Shown piece by piece: positions 1 to 13,769 of a DNA stretch of 64,000 nucleotides (positions are counted from its first letter, which is position 1; each line of letters starts with the position of its first letter). A program made the translations under genes and the position numbers. Source of the DNA: Epiperipatus broadwayi (taxonomy: Eukaryota; Onychophora; Udeonychophora; Euonychophora; Peripatidae); NCBI GenBank assembly GCA_028023455.1, contig JAQFVV010012423.1:2865273-2929272 (forward strand), given 5' to 3'. The notes under the pieces are model-generated. The model saw only the letters and a program-made list of their open reading frames with translations, had not been told where the DNA came from and made no database searches.

Positions 1-577
1 ATTAAGCATCACATGATCACATTTCCTATACTAGCACATTAATTGTTGATAAACAGAGCAAAACTCTCCATACAGTATTGCCACCTGTGCTAAACAGAGT
101 AATCAATGGATGCCAGAAGGCTTGTGCATAAAATCCCTATCTAATGCCTACTCATCCAATATCCCCAGACTAGTTTCTGGCTTGTGGCTGTCATCAGTGA
201 GGAGCTTTGGATCTGAGAGCACTGCATCTAGATCTTAGGATCTAATGCAACCCTCTAGCAACCACCTTTTATCTCTACTTAACTACTAAACTATGAGAAT
301 GAAATTGAAAACACAAAAAATATTTTCAATCTAAGCTCAATAGCTTAAATAGTTATATGGGTCTGAACTCAGTTCAGCACCCATACATTTTGGTGTCTTT
401 GGCTCTTTTACAACCATAGCCACCACTATCCTATTAGGCAGGATTGGTGTTAAACCATTAAGCATCACATGATCACATTTCCTATACTAGCACATTAATT
501 GTTGATAAACAGAGCAAAACTCTCCATACAGTATTGCCACCTGTGCTAAACAGAGTAATCAATGGATGCCAGAAGGC
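1..577 (-). mobile_element. HHR family A repeat, 1.3 tandem units
   Basis: Bases 1-121 are repeated almost exactly at 457-577, giving a tandem period of 456 bp. The sense strand is the minus strand, because a hammerhead ribozyme motif lies at 162-203 on that strand. No protein is encoded. The layout of one full unit flanked by a repeated part-unit resembles the tandem or pseudo-LTR organisation known for hammerhead-bearing retrozymes and Penelope-like elements; this class assignment is inference. Related copies follow up to 2182 and recur near 17.6 and 28.5 kb. Confidence 0.75.
162..203 (-). ncRNA. Hammerhead ribozyme motif, family A, stem II weakened
   Basis: On the minus strand the order is stem I strand TCCTCA, core CTGATGA, stem II region, GAAAC, a two-base loop TA, the cleavage triplet GTC, then TGGGGA, which pairs with the first strand. 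The core and cleavage triplet are intact. Stem II reads CAGC against GCCA and keeps only two pairs, so activity is likely reduced compared with the copy at 578-619. Confidence 0.7.
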
Positions 578-619
578 TCCTCACTGATGATGGCCACAAG
601 CCAGAAACTAGTCTGGGGA
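578..619 (+). ncRNA. Hammerhead ribozyme, family A, intact by hand fold
   Basis: All parts of a type I hammerhead with a very short stem III are present. Stem I 5' strand is TCCTCA (578-583), core CTGATGA is 584-590, stem II is TGGC (591-594) paired with GCCA (600-603) around the loop CACAA. GAAA is 604-607, stem III is A607-C608 paired with G611-T612 around TA, the cleavage triplet GTC ends at 613, and the stem I 3' strand TGGGGA is 614-619 with one G-U pair. The predicted cut is between 613 and 614. Every universally required core base is present. Activity is inferred from the fold. Confidence 0.85.
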
Positions 620-732
620 TATTGGATGAGTAGGCATTAGATAGGGATTTTATGCACAAGCCTTCTGGCATCCATTGATTACTCTGTTTAGCACAGGTGG
701 CAATACTGTATGGAGAGTTTTGCTCTGTTTTT
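578..732 (+). mobile_element. HHR family A, inverted partial copy
   Basis: This is a plus-strand partial copy joined head to head with the minus-strand partial copy 457-577. Bases 658-730 are the reverse complement of 506-578, leaving a 79-base loop (579-657) that holds a hammerhead motif. The inverted junction lies exactly at the start of ribozyme stem I. Confidence 0.75.
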
Positions 733-885
733 CCTAGCCTCCAATAATAATTTTAAATATGTATTTTAAATATATGTTATAAAATTAATTATAACTTAAA
801 TTCCTTAAATAATCAAGAGTTGTGGATGTTATATATATATATATCAGATGCTTATGTGTTACGTAAATATTAATATTATATTTAA
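733..885. other. AT-rich linker
   Basis: Low-complexity AT sequence including a short (AT)n run near 832-844. It separates blocks of family A repeats. No gene was seen. Confidence 0.6.
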
Positions 886-1646
886 AACAGGCAAAACTCT
901 CCACACATTAGTACCAATCAATGCAAGCCAGACTAATCAATGGATGCCAGAAGGCTTGTGCATAAAATCCCCATCTAGTGCCTACTCATCCAATATCCCT
1001 AGACTAGTTTTTATAGCTTATGGCTTTTAGCAGTGAGGAACCTTGGATCTAAGAGCACTGCATCTAGATCTTAGGATCGAATGCAAACCAGTAGCAGCTA
1101 CCTTTTATCTTTACTTAACTATGAAACTATGAGAAAATTAAAACACAATTTCAATCCAAACTCATTAGCTTATATAGTCATATAGGTCTAAATTCAGTTC
1201 AGTATCCATATATTTTGGTGTATTTGGTTCTTTAATAACTATAGCCACCATTCTCCTTTTAGGCTGGACTCGTATTGAACCATTAAACATCACATGATCA
1301 CCATTTCTTATGCTTGATCATAACTGTTATTTAAACAGGAAAAACTCTCTATACAGTAATGTGACTCAGTGCAATTCAGAGTAATCAATGTATGCCAAAA
1401 GGCTTGTGCATAAAATTGCTAACTAGTGCCTACTCATCCAATATCCCTAGACTAGATTCTAGCTTGTGCCTTTTATCAGCGAGAAGGATCTAACACAAAC
1501 CCACAGCAACCTTTTATCTCTACTTAACTACAAAACTATGAGAATAAAATTGAAAACACAATATTTTCAATCCAAGCCCCTTAGGTCTGTGCTCAATTCT
1601 GTACCTATACATTTTGGTGTCTTATTCTGGCTTGCACTGAGAGGCA
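886..1646 (-). mobile_element. HHR family A, two tandem diverged copies
   Basis: Two minus-strand copies follow each other, with equivalent sites 448 bp apart (for example at 993 and 1441). The ribozyme positions (about 996-1038 and 1444-1485) have mutated cores: CTGATGA has become CTGCTAA in the first and CTGATAA in the second. Both are therefore predicted inactive. Short open frames here are shadows of the repeat. Confidence 0.7.
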
Positions 1647-2182
1647 CTACTGTATGGATAGTTTTGCCTGTTTTAATAACAGTTATGAGCAAGCATAAGA
1701 AATGGTGATCATGTGAGGTTTAAAGCTTTAACACCAATCCTACCTAATAGGATAGTGGTGGCTATGGTTATTAAAGAACAAAAGACATCAAAATGTATGA
1801 GCACTGAACTAGTTCAGTCTATATGATTATATAAGCTAATGTGCTTGGATTAAAAATATTGTGTTTTCAATTTTATTCTCATAGTTTTCTAATTAAGTAA
1901 AAATAAAAGGTGTTTGATGGAGGGTTGCATTAGATCCTAATATCTAAGTGCAGTGCTCTCAGATCCAAGGCTCCTCATGACAAAAGCCACAGGCTAGAAA
2001 CTAGTCTGTGGATTATGGATGAGTAGCCACTAGATAGGGATTTTATGCTTAAGCCTTCTGCCATCCATTGATTACTCTGGCTTGCACTGAGTAACACTAC
2101 TGTATGGAGACTTTTGCCTGTTTTAATAACAGTTATAATCAAGCATAAGAAATGGTGATCATGTGATGTTTAATGGTTTAAC
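1647..2182 (+). mobile_element. HHR family A, full-length plus-strand copy with dead ribozyme
   Basis: This is a complete unit in the opposite orientation to the previous two. The ribozyme position (about 1972-2011) has lost most of the CTGATGA core, while the GAAAC, GTC and flanking stem sequences remain recognisable. The right edge (TTTAATGGTTTAAC) matches the edge seen at about 443-460 on the other strand, which helps define the unit boundary. Confidence 0.7.
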
Positions 2183-3980
2183 AATATATTTGTCTTAATA
2201 TTTTATTTATTTTTATAATATTATTTAATATAAAATTGTCATAAAAGCTGATGCAATATTTAAGAAGGTTCTAGAAGGCAAATATAGAATGTAAGTTTAG
2301 TGAACAATAGAGCAATCAATTAGAAAAATTTAACATCGATCTATTTAATTAATTTTAGTTACAAATAGTTAATGGAAATTATATTTTATTTAAATCTATT
2401 TCTCAACTAGAAATAGATTCAAACAATACCTTCAAGAACTTATCAAGAAATTGTATCTTCTACTATGTAAAGACAGAGGCACATTTCCTACTAATAAACA
2501 TCACATGAGATAAGTTGGTATCTGCCTACCTCGAGTGATTTTCTAAAAGCATTCCTAAAATAATGTGAATGAATATAAATAGGGTTAGATTTAAAACAGC
2601 AAGGAAGAGATGGTTATTTTCTAAGTGCAACAGCTAACTGAATTGACATCACTCAGAATTTTAACATTATGACTGTTGAGTAGAGGGGCTAAGTTAACCT
2701 TTTTTCAATCTTTCCAGGATCATCTCTGTCCTACAATGCCATTTAATGACCACAAACTGATGGACTGCCTAATTAAATGTAGAAAGTAATCTACAAAGGG
2801 AATACTACCTTCTAAATAATGAAATAAGTGCCACCCATGTTTGAACATGAATTGCTTCGCAATAATATGGACTCATCCAGCTGTCCAGCCTGCAAAACAT
2901 CAGGAGGTAACTATTCAATACCACATAGAGGTCTTGCTAATTCTATTTCAATTATTTGTCTACTTTATTTAATCTCATAATGTAATAGTTTGTGTGGTGC
3001 CCATTATATCTATCTATTTTTAATAGTTTGTTTTATGACTCTTTCTAATCATAAAAAATCTATATGTAATGTCTTTCATCCATTTCACACTTTTCTTTCT
3101 TTTTTACTGGAATGCAGTATATTTTCTTAATTAATATTATTTATTGTTTATGTATTTTGATTTAACTTTAAATTGACATGCAAATATTACCCAATCTCAT
3201 GAGTATGTCCATTTGTATAAGAACTCCCAGATTGGAGGAGGGGGTGTAATTAATTTATTTCAATTTCATTATAAAAGCACATGCTTGCTAGGTTGAAAAA
3301 TGATTAAATAATTTTATATATCTAATGGAAGATCAGCACAATGCTGCTAACTTTATAAATAATAATCTTTTATGGTTAGTTATTCATGCTATCAACTAAA
3401 TCCTATTTTTAAATATTATATATTAGTTTAATGATCATCAGTTCTGTGGTTATAATAAAATCATTACTTATTTATAGTGCCCTATGAGCATTCTATTTAT
3501 TACATCATATTGCTTACCTCAATGTAAATGTGACTCATTTAGTGGGGACAATACAGTCTTATTATTATGACATTCTTGTAGTTATTTAAATAAAAATTAC
3601 TATTATAGCATGCTTTACTAACTGTTTATGCCATTATGCATGATATTAGATTTAATTTAGGCCTTAATTCATATCAATATCATTAGGGGCATATTTACTT
3701 ATCTCAGCATTGCTAGCAGTTGCCAGTGTTATTTTTGATTTACATTAATATTTTGCTTTGTCATTTTGGGGATTGTTAGAAAGTCTGAATCTACCCCTTC
3801 TCTTTGTACTTTGTTCAAGTTGGGTATATGTCTATACCCTAGGACTGTTGATTAGAGTAGAGAATGCTCTGCATCAGATGACACTGGTACAGCTGGCCCA
3901 TTGCATCTCCCTACTTATCCCATCTTGAGATATTGATCCACCAGAATTGTGGATATATTCCTCTCTTAAATAAAATGGTG
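2183..3980. other. No gene recognised
   Basis: AT-rich sequence with frequent stops in all frames. A slightly more G+C-rich patch at about 3780-3980 may be an old repeat, but nothing was identified. Confidence 0.5.
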
Positions 3981-4098
3981 AAGCATCTCATTGGCCATAA
4001 TGGAATGAATCTTTTCTTACTGCCATCCATGCTAGCATCAAGCATCTCATTGGCCATAGTGGACTGAATCCTTTCTTACTGCCATCCATGCTAGCACT
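3981..4098. repeat. 59-bp tandem duplication
   Basis: Two adjacent copies, 3981-4039 and 4040-4098, begin with AAGCATCTCATTGGCC and differ at only a few positions. This is a simple local duplication. Confidence 0.85.
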
Positions 4099-5827
<1,729 letters not shown>

Positions 5828-5929
5828 TCCATCATCTAATATGAGTATTGAATGTCATTAGAAAAATTTAACTTTATTTAAATATTCCAAATACATTCAA
5901 CTGTTGTAATAGCACATCAAATAGGTTAG

Positions 5930-6090
5930 TATTTGCACATTTCAAGAGGTATTATTCTCCCCTCTTCTTAAGGTGTTGCTGGCCTGACCAGTGACAGTAC
6001 AAGCATGGAATTCAAAAATGGACCCTTACATTCTTGAGTATTGAATTTTAAGCTAGTTCTCTAACCAACTCAGTCATCCTGCCAAAGGCA
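5930..6090 (-). ncRNA. tRNA-like boxes and decayed hammerhead in Penelope 3' region (family B)
   Basis: On the minus strand an A-box-like segment (GACTGAGTTGGTTAGAGA, about 6059-6076) is followed by a degenerate B box and then a stem-loop ending in CTCTTGAAA. At the ribozyme core position the sequence is CTTAAGA rather than CTGATGA, so it is inactive. The same arrangement occurs at 29.1-29.6 and 47.5 kb. Confidence 0.55.
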
Positions 6091-6114
6091 ACAGTCAGTC
6101 GAAATTTCATATAC

Positions 6115-6500
6115 TTATCTATGAGGTTTCTCATTTCTCCACTTTTTCCTTAAGAGCAAAGTTGATAAAGGTTTCCATACATTATGTATAGTCACACAAG
6201 GTTGGGTTATGGAATTTTTTGCCATTGTCATGTCAGCAGGTTCTTTAAATTTTCTTCTTTGAACCTTTTTTTCTCTATCCAATATTTTTGTATTTTTCCA
6301 ATTGAACCTATGTTCATCGACACATACAAGGTCTTTTGCTTTAGGCACATATGTTTTCTCACTTCTAATCATCAATTTATGTTTTTGCAAGCACTTTTCA
6401 TTAGAATGGCTGGTCTCACCAATGTATGTGTTCTTCCACATTTACATGGTATTTCAAAGATACAGTTTCTTTTTTTTATCATTTCTAGTTTAGGGTGTAT
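6115..6500 (-). pseudogene. GIY-YIG endonuclease domain of Penelope-like element, broken
   Basis: On the minus strand the segment reads CKCG shortly before TYIGETSHSNEKCLQKHKL, the conserved YIGET block of the Penelope GIY-YIG nuclease. A charged region with the conserved stretch DEHRFNWKNTKILDREK follows. The last open stretch runs 6441 to 6115 (about 108 codons). In active elements this domain nicks the target DNA. Here it is separated from the reverse transcriptase by stops. The tRNA-like and ribozyme-like 3' region starts immediately downstream. Confidence 0.85.
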
Positions 6501-6840
6501 AGATGTTAGAATTCTTTATGGTGTGGTATGGCTCTGAAGCTATTCTGATGTTATACTGATTGCAGATATTCCTTAATTTGTCTGCTATTTTTGGAATGTA
6601 TGGGTACACTACAGAACATATAATTTTTTTCTTTTGATGGTCCTTTTTATTGTCTATTTAAGGTTTTCTTAATAACAACTGATGGATACCCATTTTTCAT
6701 AACAATTTGTTCTCTATAGATCTTTTCTTTTTCCAAACCTTTTTCCAAACCACTGGTTTCTGAACAAACTTTTTTTGATCTGTTCCATAGTGATACAATA
6801 ACTTCATGTTTTGTGTTTATGGTGTGATATGATGTATAGG

Positions 6841-8080
6841 CTAGGTATTTCTTGTATATATGGGTTTTTGGTAAACTATAGTTTTGATTTTGCCATGATG
6901 GTGTCTTGTCACAAGAACATCTAAGAATTCCAATTTTTGTTTTTGATCTGATTCTATTGTGAATTTAATTGAAAAGGATATGTTGTTGATGTGTTTCCAG
7001 AAGGTTTGTAGCGATGCTTTACCATGTAGCCATAACAACAAATGTATCATCTACATAGTGAAACCAAATTTTAGGTGGATACGGAATAGTTTTTATGACT
7101 ATTGTTTCAAGTTCCTCAATATAAATATTGCTAATTAGGGGTGACAATGGTAAGACCATAGCCATTCCTTGATTTTGTCAGAAGAATTCTGGGTTATATT
7201 GAAAATAGTTTTTACACAGAATATTAATAATTCCATTATACTATCAATAAGAAGAGCTATTCTGGTGTGTAAACATCACCATTTTAATTTTTTCTTTACA
7301 ATAGACAATGCTTCTTCACATACTTTCATGAAAAAAACTTTCCACATCAAAGCTTACCTATATGTCAGTTCTTTCAATTTTCATGTTCTTAATTAATTCT
7401 ACAAAGTGTCTAGAATCCCTGATCTTGTATGCCAAAGAACTTAGAACTTTGAGAAAAAATTTTGTTCAAGGTGAATATCTAGAATTAACAATAGGTCTTA
7501 ATGGAACATGTCATTATAGATTTTAGGTATACCATAAAGATGAGAAATGTGGCTAAAATATGATGTTATTTTACTTTTCTTTTGAATCAATGAAGTACCT
7601 GCGATGCTTTCTAAGTAATGCTTGTAACTTGGTGTCCATATTCAGTATCGGATTATTTGCTACTTTTCTATATTGGTCTGCTATGAGGAGTTTTTGAATT
7701 TTGTTGTCATAGTTAGGTGTATCCATTACAATGGTTCTATTGCCTTTTTCAGCATGCAGAATAATTATCGATTTATCTGCTTTGAGAGATTTAATTGCTT
7801 TCCTTTCACTATAGAATATGCTTGACTTCAATTTTGGTCCTTATCAAGTGTTCTTTTTATTCTCCAACATAATTCTGCTGCTTCTTCTAAAGGAAATTTT
7901 TGAGTGACTTCCTCAGTGGCTGCCATTATATCTAATAAAGGTCTATTAGATAGTGTTAAGGCAAAGTTTAATCCTCTTTCAAGAACAGAAATTTCAGTAT
8001 CTGTTAGATATTAGAAGAGAGATTTTTAATATAAAATGTTGGTACACTGCTTGGTACATTGTAATTTCTGATATGACCAT
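6841..8080 (-). pseudogene. Penelope-like reverse transcriptase, broken
   Basis: The N-terminal part (7571-8080) reads ERGLNFALTLSNRPLL and then ERKAIKSLKADKSIIIL, which is the conserved start of Penelope-type reverse transcriptases. The palm is at 6841-7180: QGMAMVLPLSPLISNIY (motif B) followed by FHYVDDTFVVMATW (motif C, with the catalytic YVDD near 7044-7055). The middle (7180-7570) is heavily diverged. Frameshifts and stops between the segments mean no functional enzyme. An intact protein would use nicked target DNA to prime reverse transcription of its own RNA. Confidence 0.85.
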
Positions 8081-8160
8081 ATCAGTTAGCAAGTTTCTTC
8101 TTTTGACATTTTTTTAATTTTCCACATAATGTAGAATATAATTTTCTTATTGCTTACCTT

Positions 8161-8440
8161 TAGAAGGATCAGTAAATGTATGCTGGAGAATAAAAAGAAC
8201 ACTTGACAAGCTTCAAAGACTGAAGTCAAACATTATCTATAGTGAGAGGAAAGCAATGAAATCTCTCAAAGTAAATAAATCTATAAATTATTCTCCCTGC
8301 TGACAAAGTCAATGCAACAATTGTAATGAATATAACTGACTATGACAACAAAATACAAGAACTTTTCACGACAGGTCAATATAAAAAAGTGGCAATAATT
8401 ATGGAACTAAACTCAGATCCACAGAGAAAAGTTATCATTG
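8161..8440 (+). pseudogene. Inverted fragment of Penelope-like reverse transcriptase
   Basis: A plus-strand fragment lies head to head with the element at 5828-8160. It matches the same N-terminal part of the reverse transcriptase: SERKAMKSLK and, in another frame, LPADKVNATIVMNITDYDNK then QYKKVA. It has several stops and frameshifts. It is a second, differently diverged copy of the family, not a simple palindrome of the first. Confidence 0.7.
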
Positions 8441-11400
8441 CCAATAAGAACAGTTCCAAGCCAGGCAAGATTGATCCTGAAAATTGATGATAAGAATCCA
8501 AAACAATATAAAAAGAAAACTTTGAAGTTGATATTCAGATTTGGATTGCTCTTTCTGATTGTGTGTTATTAAAACATATTTTATAAGTATATTGCAGATC
8601 TCCAAAATGTAGGGGTCATGAAATAAATTGTTTCCTGTAATTGCACCAGAAACTGGCCAGAAATGGATTTGTCTCAACCCATGAAAATATTAATATGGAA
8701 TGTAAGGAATTGTTAACATTGCTGTGTGACATATTAAGGACCACAAAGATGGATTTCAATAAACCTACAGCATTCTAAAGTATGAAATTTTGCTTTAAAT
8801 GAACTTTAATTATATAGTACATACTTTTCCAAGTAGTAATTTTAAACACCATTTAAATTTTAAAAGAAATCTTTTATCTGACTAAAATTTTAAATTATTT
8901 ATTATGTTTTTTTTTATGTATGTTTAATATCATTTCCATTTTTGTGAATTTCTTTTAAATTAATTATTTGAAAATGGGCATAAATGGCTGCATAGATTTG
9001 TAAGTTTATGTTAGTTTAAGGCATGTTAATTTTGGGCTAATTGTTTCTTAGTTAAATTGGTGCTGGTGGATTATGTCAATGTAGTCTTGGTAGGCACATT
9101 GGATACTTGGTCCTTGTGGGCTGTTAGTATACAGGGCATAAGATCCACCTGAACATATGGCCCAAAAGTGTAACCATCACATTAGCAATGATCATAGATG
9201 TATTTCCTATACCATTGATTTTCTTACACTCTGTTTGAGACAGTAAGCCAGTAAAGACTGCTATCCCCATTTATAGAGCATCTCTTATATATATTTAAAT
9301 GATTTCATTTTTTGTATCACTAATTGGACAGTGGATTATTCTTGACTGTTGGTGAAATTTATTATTAACTATGGGGAAGATACTCATTCTTTCCCACCAT
9401 GATTAATTATTTTCTAATGATATTCTGTGACAAATATAAATTCCTGTCTGCCTGATTGTACTGTTAACAATCTTATTTTGCATTGGTCCCATCGGTATAT
9501 CAGTAAGCTAGCATTGATTTAAATGTGAGATTTTAGTCTAGGGTTAAAGAGGATTGAGTTGGTTATATACATAATCTTTGTAGCATATTTATGCTTAGTA
9601 AAATATTAAAATTGTATTAAATCTTAAAGTGTACCCACCTGTGCATATAATTTAAATCAAATATATTCACTAGATAATTTAATTTTCAGAATTTTTCCTT
9701 TTAATGTGTGTGTGTGTGTGTGTGTTATTTGTAGAATTAATTTTGGCAGTAATTTATTTATATATTTTTATTACTAATATTTTTAAAATCAAGAATTGTA
9801 AATATTCAGAGTGATATTTTAAGTTCAGCTTCTACCGAGCTAGTGATTGTGGCTTTTGGTTTGATAAAAGAGTAACCCATATGTATCTGCTGCCTTTATA
9901 AATTTTCTAGATTCAAATAGCCCAGTGGTAGCTTTGGCATGGCAGATTAGATTTGGGAGGTTCCATCAACCATTATTATTAAAATTACATAGACTTTTAT
10001 TGAGAAGTCTATCTAATTTTAACGTTGATGACTGCTTAATTTTAACATAAGACTATTTTTGTCACTAGCAAAAAACTGATTTTTCCATAAACCTAAAGAT
10101 AGAGTACTTTTAAATATTAGAATGTTTATGAAATTCCATGTTTCAGTGCTCAGAAAGCTATGTATGTCAACCCAATAGAATAATTAATGTCAGAATTAAG
10201 AAACATAAAATACCTTCAATCAGAAGTTTAATATATCAGCTTTTACATCAATTTTTTTAAAAATTGATCACAAATCTGATTTTGATATTGCTAAACTATT
10301 TGCTAGTATAAAAAAGTATGATTTGAGAACCATGAGGGAGTTGATTGAAATATTAAAAAGACCAACTCGTTTAAATAGAGTTCTTTAAGCACAATGTATT
10401 CCAGCCTTGTGGAAAACATGTATTTATCTCTTTTTTCTAATATAAACTTCAACATTTTCTTAATTCACATATTCTGAATACTCATCTATTTCCCACTCAT
10501 TCTTTATCTCACATTCGATCTCATTACTAATTGAGATCCAACAATTTTTCTTGAAAAACTTGACCTTGACAATGATGGATATTATTTCATGAAAACATTG
10601 AAGTCTCTCCCCCCCCCCCAATCCTTTGTTTATATCATATATATGTGAAAATATTTAATATAATACATTAATAATAATTATACATAAAAAGACTTTTTGG
10701 TACATTGTTTTGTGGCCTTTTCAAATAATTAATTATCTATTTTAATGTTAATCAATTATAGCAGACAGAACACCATGTAATGTTCTATACTGGAAGTAAT
10801 GTAACAAAAATAACAAAATAAAACTTCAGTAAAATAAAATAAAATTCTTCATATATATATCCAATAAAATGTCAAAGAATTGACTATATAATATTACAAT
10901 ATGCAGAATAAATAAATATGTGAAACATATTACATTAAGCATAGCTTAAATAACTATATAAATATTTATAAAACTTCAATAAATTTAATTAATAACCGGT
11001 CCATTAAAATTAATAGAAAATTATCTAAGATATTATATATAAAGTTCTACAATGTACGTATTTCTTATTCTGTATACTGTTACATTATAAAGTCAATTTT
11101 TTGAAATTATATTGAATCTTTATATGAAGATTTTATTTTGTGTTACTGATGTTTATTTTTTTATCGTTGTTATTTTACTTCCAGTATAGAATATTAAATA
11201 GTGTTTTATCTGCAAGAATTGGGTAATGTTAAAAATAAATGATTAGCATTTGAAAGGGGCACAAAATCATGTGCTGAAAAAGGCTTTTTATGTATAATTA
11301 TTATTAATATATATATATAAGTCTTATATATGATTTTTATTATTTATTATAATTTATATGAAAGAACAGAATAATGGATTTCATTAATTTTTGATTTTTT

Positions 11401-12163
11401 AAAAAAAGGTGGTACGATTATGCATAAGTGTAATATATTATTTTTATGTCTAATTAAAAATTTTTCAAAACCCTAGAATAAAATATTAATTTGTTTTTTT
11501 ATAATGTGAATATCTCCACATTTATATACATTTCACAGGATATGAGAACCTTTTGCTAGGAGATGAGATATTGCAAAAATATCTATTTAAGCTGTTCAAG
11601 TTTTATGCAGTTTAAATTATTATCTTTTATATATATCTTTATTAACTTTCTGAGTAATTCAGCTTTGTAACAATTGAACATTCAGTTTTATCAATTTTCA
11701 AGATTATTATTGAATTTAAATATAAAGAGTTTCTCTGGGATGTTGAAATCTTTTACCAAATAGAGCTTTTTGACTGTAAATTGTAAAACCTAGTTTTAAA
11801 ATTCTGAAAAGCATCATTCATTGCTTACAATAAAGCAATAAATAAGGTTTATTTTAAATATCCCAGTGGCTATGTTACTTTTTGTATAAAAGTTGAAATT
11901 AATTCATAAAGTTTCAATATATATTTTCTTCATATATTTTTATTGCTTTCTAATAATATAAATAATTTGTTTATAAGTTAGGACTTAAGCATATTGTTAT
12001 TTGAAAAAAAAAACAATATTAATAAATATTTGTTTTAATTATAATTTATTCAATGTATTTATAATTTTCAGAACTTTATCATAAGTAGAAACAACAATAA
12101 ACAGTACATTGTTTTATTTATGATAGAAATGATATTCACAATAAAAAAGTTCTTAAATAGGAA
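8441..12163. other. No gene recognised; AT-rich with minor repeats
   Basis: About 3.7 kb with no convincing coding sequence. Noted within it are a (TG)n run at 9705-9724 and a poly-C run near 10610-10619. Somewhat more G+C-rich patches at about 9050-9260 and 9830-9970 look like old repeats that I could not identify. Confidence 0.5.
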
Positions 12164-12168
12164 GATAA

Positions 12169-12924
12169 TATTATGTGTATGTTTATATTTTCTTACATAC
12201 ATATGTATATACATGTAGATACTTTTAGACATAAAAAAGTTACAAATAAAAATAATTAAGAACTTTTAAAGATACATTCTTTTTAAGTAGAAATTAAAAG
12301 TTATAGCTTAAATAGATAAAAAAAAATTAAATTCTAAAAATAAACAATGGTCTAATTAGTGCAGTAGAAATGTTGTTAAGCAAATGAAACAATTAAAAAA
12401 AATGTGAGTAGATTCTTTTTAGGTAACTACAATCTACAAAAATTACTATTTAATTAAAGGCAAATATAATATTTAATTGCTTGTATGAAGCATAAGAAAA
12501 TAATCACCTGAGCGGATGTGCAGAGGACCAGCCAATCATTTCTGGAATTCGATAACAATGAACTATTTCAGTATAAAGCGATTGTGTAAGACTTCAGTTG
12601 ATTATTGGAGTTCCATCTGTGTAGATGGATATATATTCAAGCAGAATGTTTCCTTTTCCACAGTAACTTCATGTGCAGAACATTGGCCTCCGAACATGAC
12701 ATAGGTCAGTATTGATCTTTATTATTATTTATAATGCCTTTGGGCCCATTGATGTAATAATTGTATATATATATATATATATGTAAATAGCTAAACATTT
12801 AAGTGATCCTATAGTTAAAGTTACTTTAAAATTAATCATGAGTCATTATTAACACACTCATGGAAGCGTATTATATATATAGTTGCACTAGTGGAGTTGC
12901 ATTCTGTAACAGCTAGACTTAGCA
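12169..12924 (+). repeat. 5' LTR of the gypsy element
   Basis: 756 bp, matching the 3' LTR along its whole length with scattered substitutions. It starts TATTATG where the 3' LTR has TGTTATG (a mutated TG terminus) and ends CTTAGCA. The adjacent ATTGGTATAGTC is the expected place of the primer binding site, but I could not assign the tRNA. Confidence 0.9.
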
Positions 12925-13039
12925 ATTGGTATAGTCATTCTTAATTTGCACCATTAAGTTAATAATGGTTAAATTGGATAAAAGTGGAAACAATGCAAGT
13001 AGCAATTGGGGAATTTGTCATAGGAGAAGCAAGTGGTTG

Positions 13040-13700
13040 ACCCCTGTACATTCAACATGTAGAAAAATACTTATTTATCAATAAGGTTAAAGTTAATGAG
13101 TATAAGATAGCATCATTATTGTGTTTCACAGGTAAAGAAGCTATTTAGATAGCCAACAGGCTCACAGAAACATTAACTCTGGAAGAATGCGCATGCGATC
13201 ACATTAAAGAATGTTTAGCAAATTATTTTAACCCCCAACCTTTGGGGCATGTCACCAGACTGTAATTTCATGCCAGGAACCAATGTTGGGATGAAAGTAT
13301 TAAAGATTACAACATTTATCTGTATAACTTAGCAAAGAACTGTGTTTGCAGATCATTCCTAGATGAAGCCCTACTGGAACAACTGCTTACTGGCATGTGC
13401 AATGATAAATTGTGGCAACTGTTGGCTGTGCCTGATTTAGATTACATGGATGCTATTAAACAGGTTATAGCTCATAAACTCATACTTTAACAATCATATA
13501 AATTCACTGAAATCAAAAATAATAGCAAATCACAAACTGTAAGCAAATAATGGTCAGATAATAATGAAAATATAGTGAACAGCAAAGCTGGATTTATATG
13601 TTTTGCTGTGTGAAAAAAGGCCACAAAGCCAGTAATTGTTATTTTAAAAGAGAATGCTGTAAAAAGTGTAGAAAAACTGGGCATTTGGAAAAGATTGTAA
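13040..13700 (+). pseudogene. gypsy gag remnant with two zinc knuckles
   Basis: Frame-shifted fragments match the usual gag layout of Ty3/gypsy elements: a capsid-like segment (CACDHIKECLANYFNPQPLG, about 13187-13250), then segments ending in VPDLDYMDAIKQVIAHK. Near 13597-13700 are two CCHC knuckles. The first is degenerate; the second reads CCKKCRKTGHLEK and lacks its last cysteine in frame. An active Gag would package the element RNA. Several stops make this a pseudogene. Confidence 0.75.
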
Positions 13701-13769
13701 AGACAGCCAAGTGATAGTTATAAAAGTACCCATCAGGGCCAAAGAAGCATTATATAAATGTGAAAAACT

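Larger units (their letters stand above)
5828..8160 (-). mobile_element. Penelope-like retroelement, minus strand, inactivated
   Basis: Read on the minus strand from 8160 down, the order is the N-terminal region, the reverse transcriptase, a GIY-YIG endonuclease, then a 3' region with tRNA-like boxes and a hammerhead-like motif. That domain order is diagnostic of Penelope-like elements. Many stops and frameshifts interrupt it. The 3' end (CCATCATCTAATATGAG at about 5829) is shared with copies at 29.1 and 47.3 kb, which fixes the boundary. Confidence 0.85.

Noticed and set aside
996-2011. Further active hammerheads at about 996-1038, 1444-1485 and 1972-2011
   Set aside because: The positions are homologous, but each has lost invariant bases of CTGATGA, so they are fossils.
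1-2182. CRISPR array
   Set aside because: Repeats are about 450 bp, occur in both orientations and have no short spacers; the DNA is eukaryotic.
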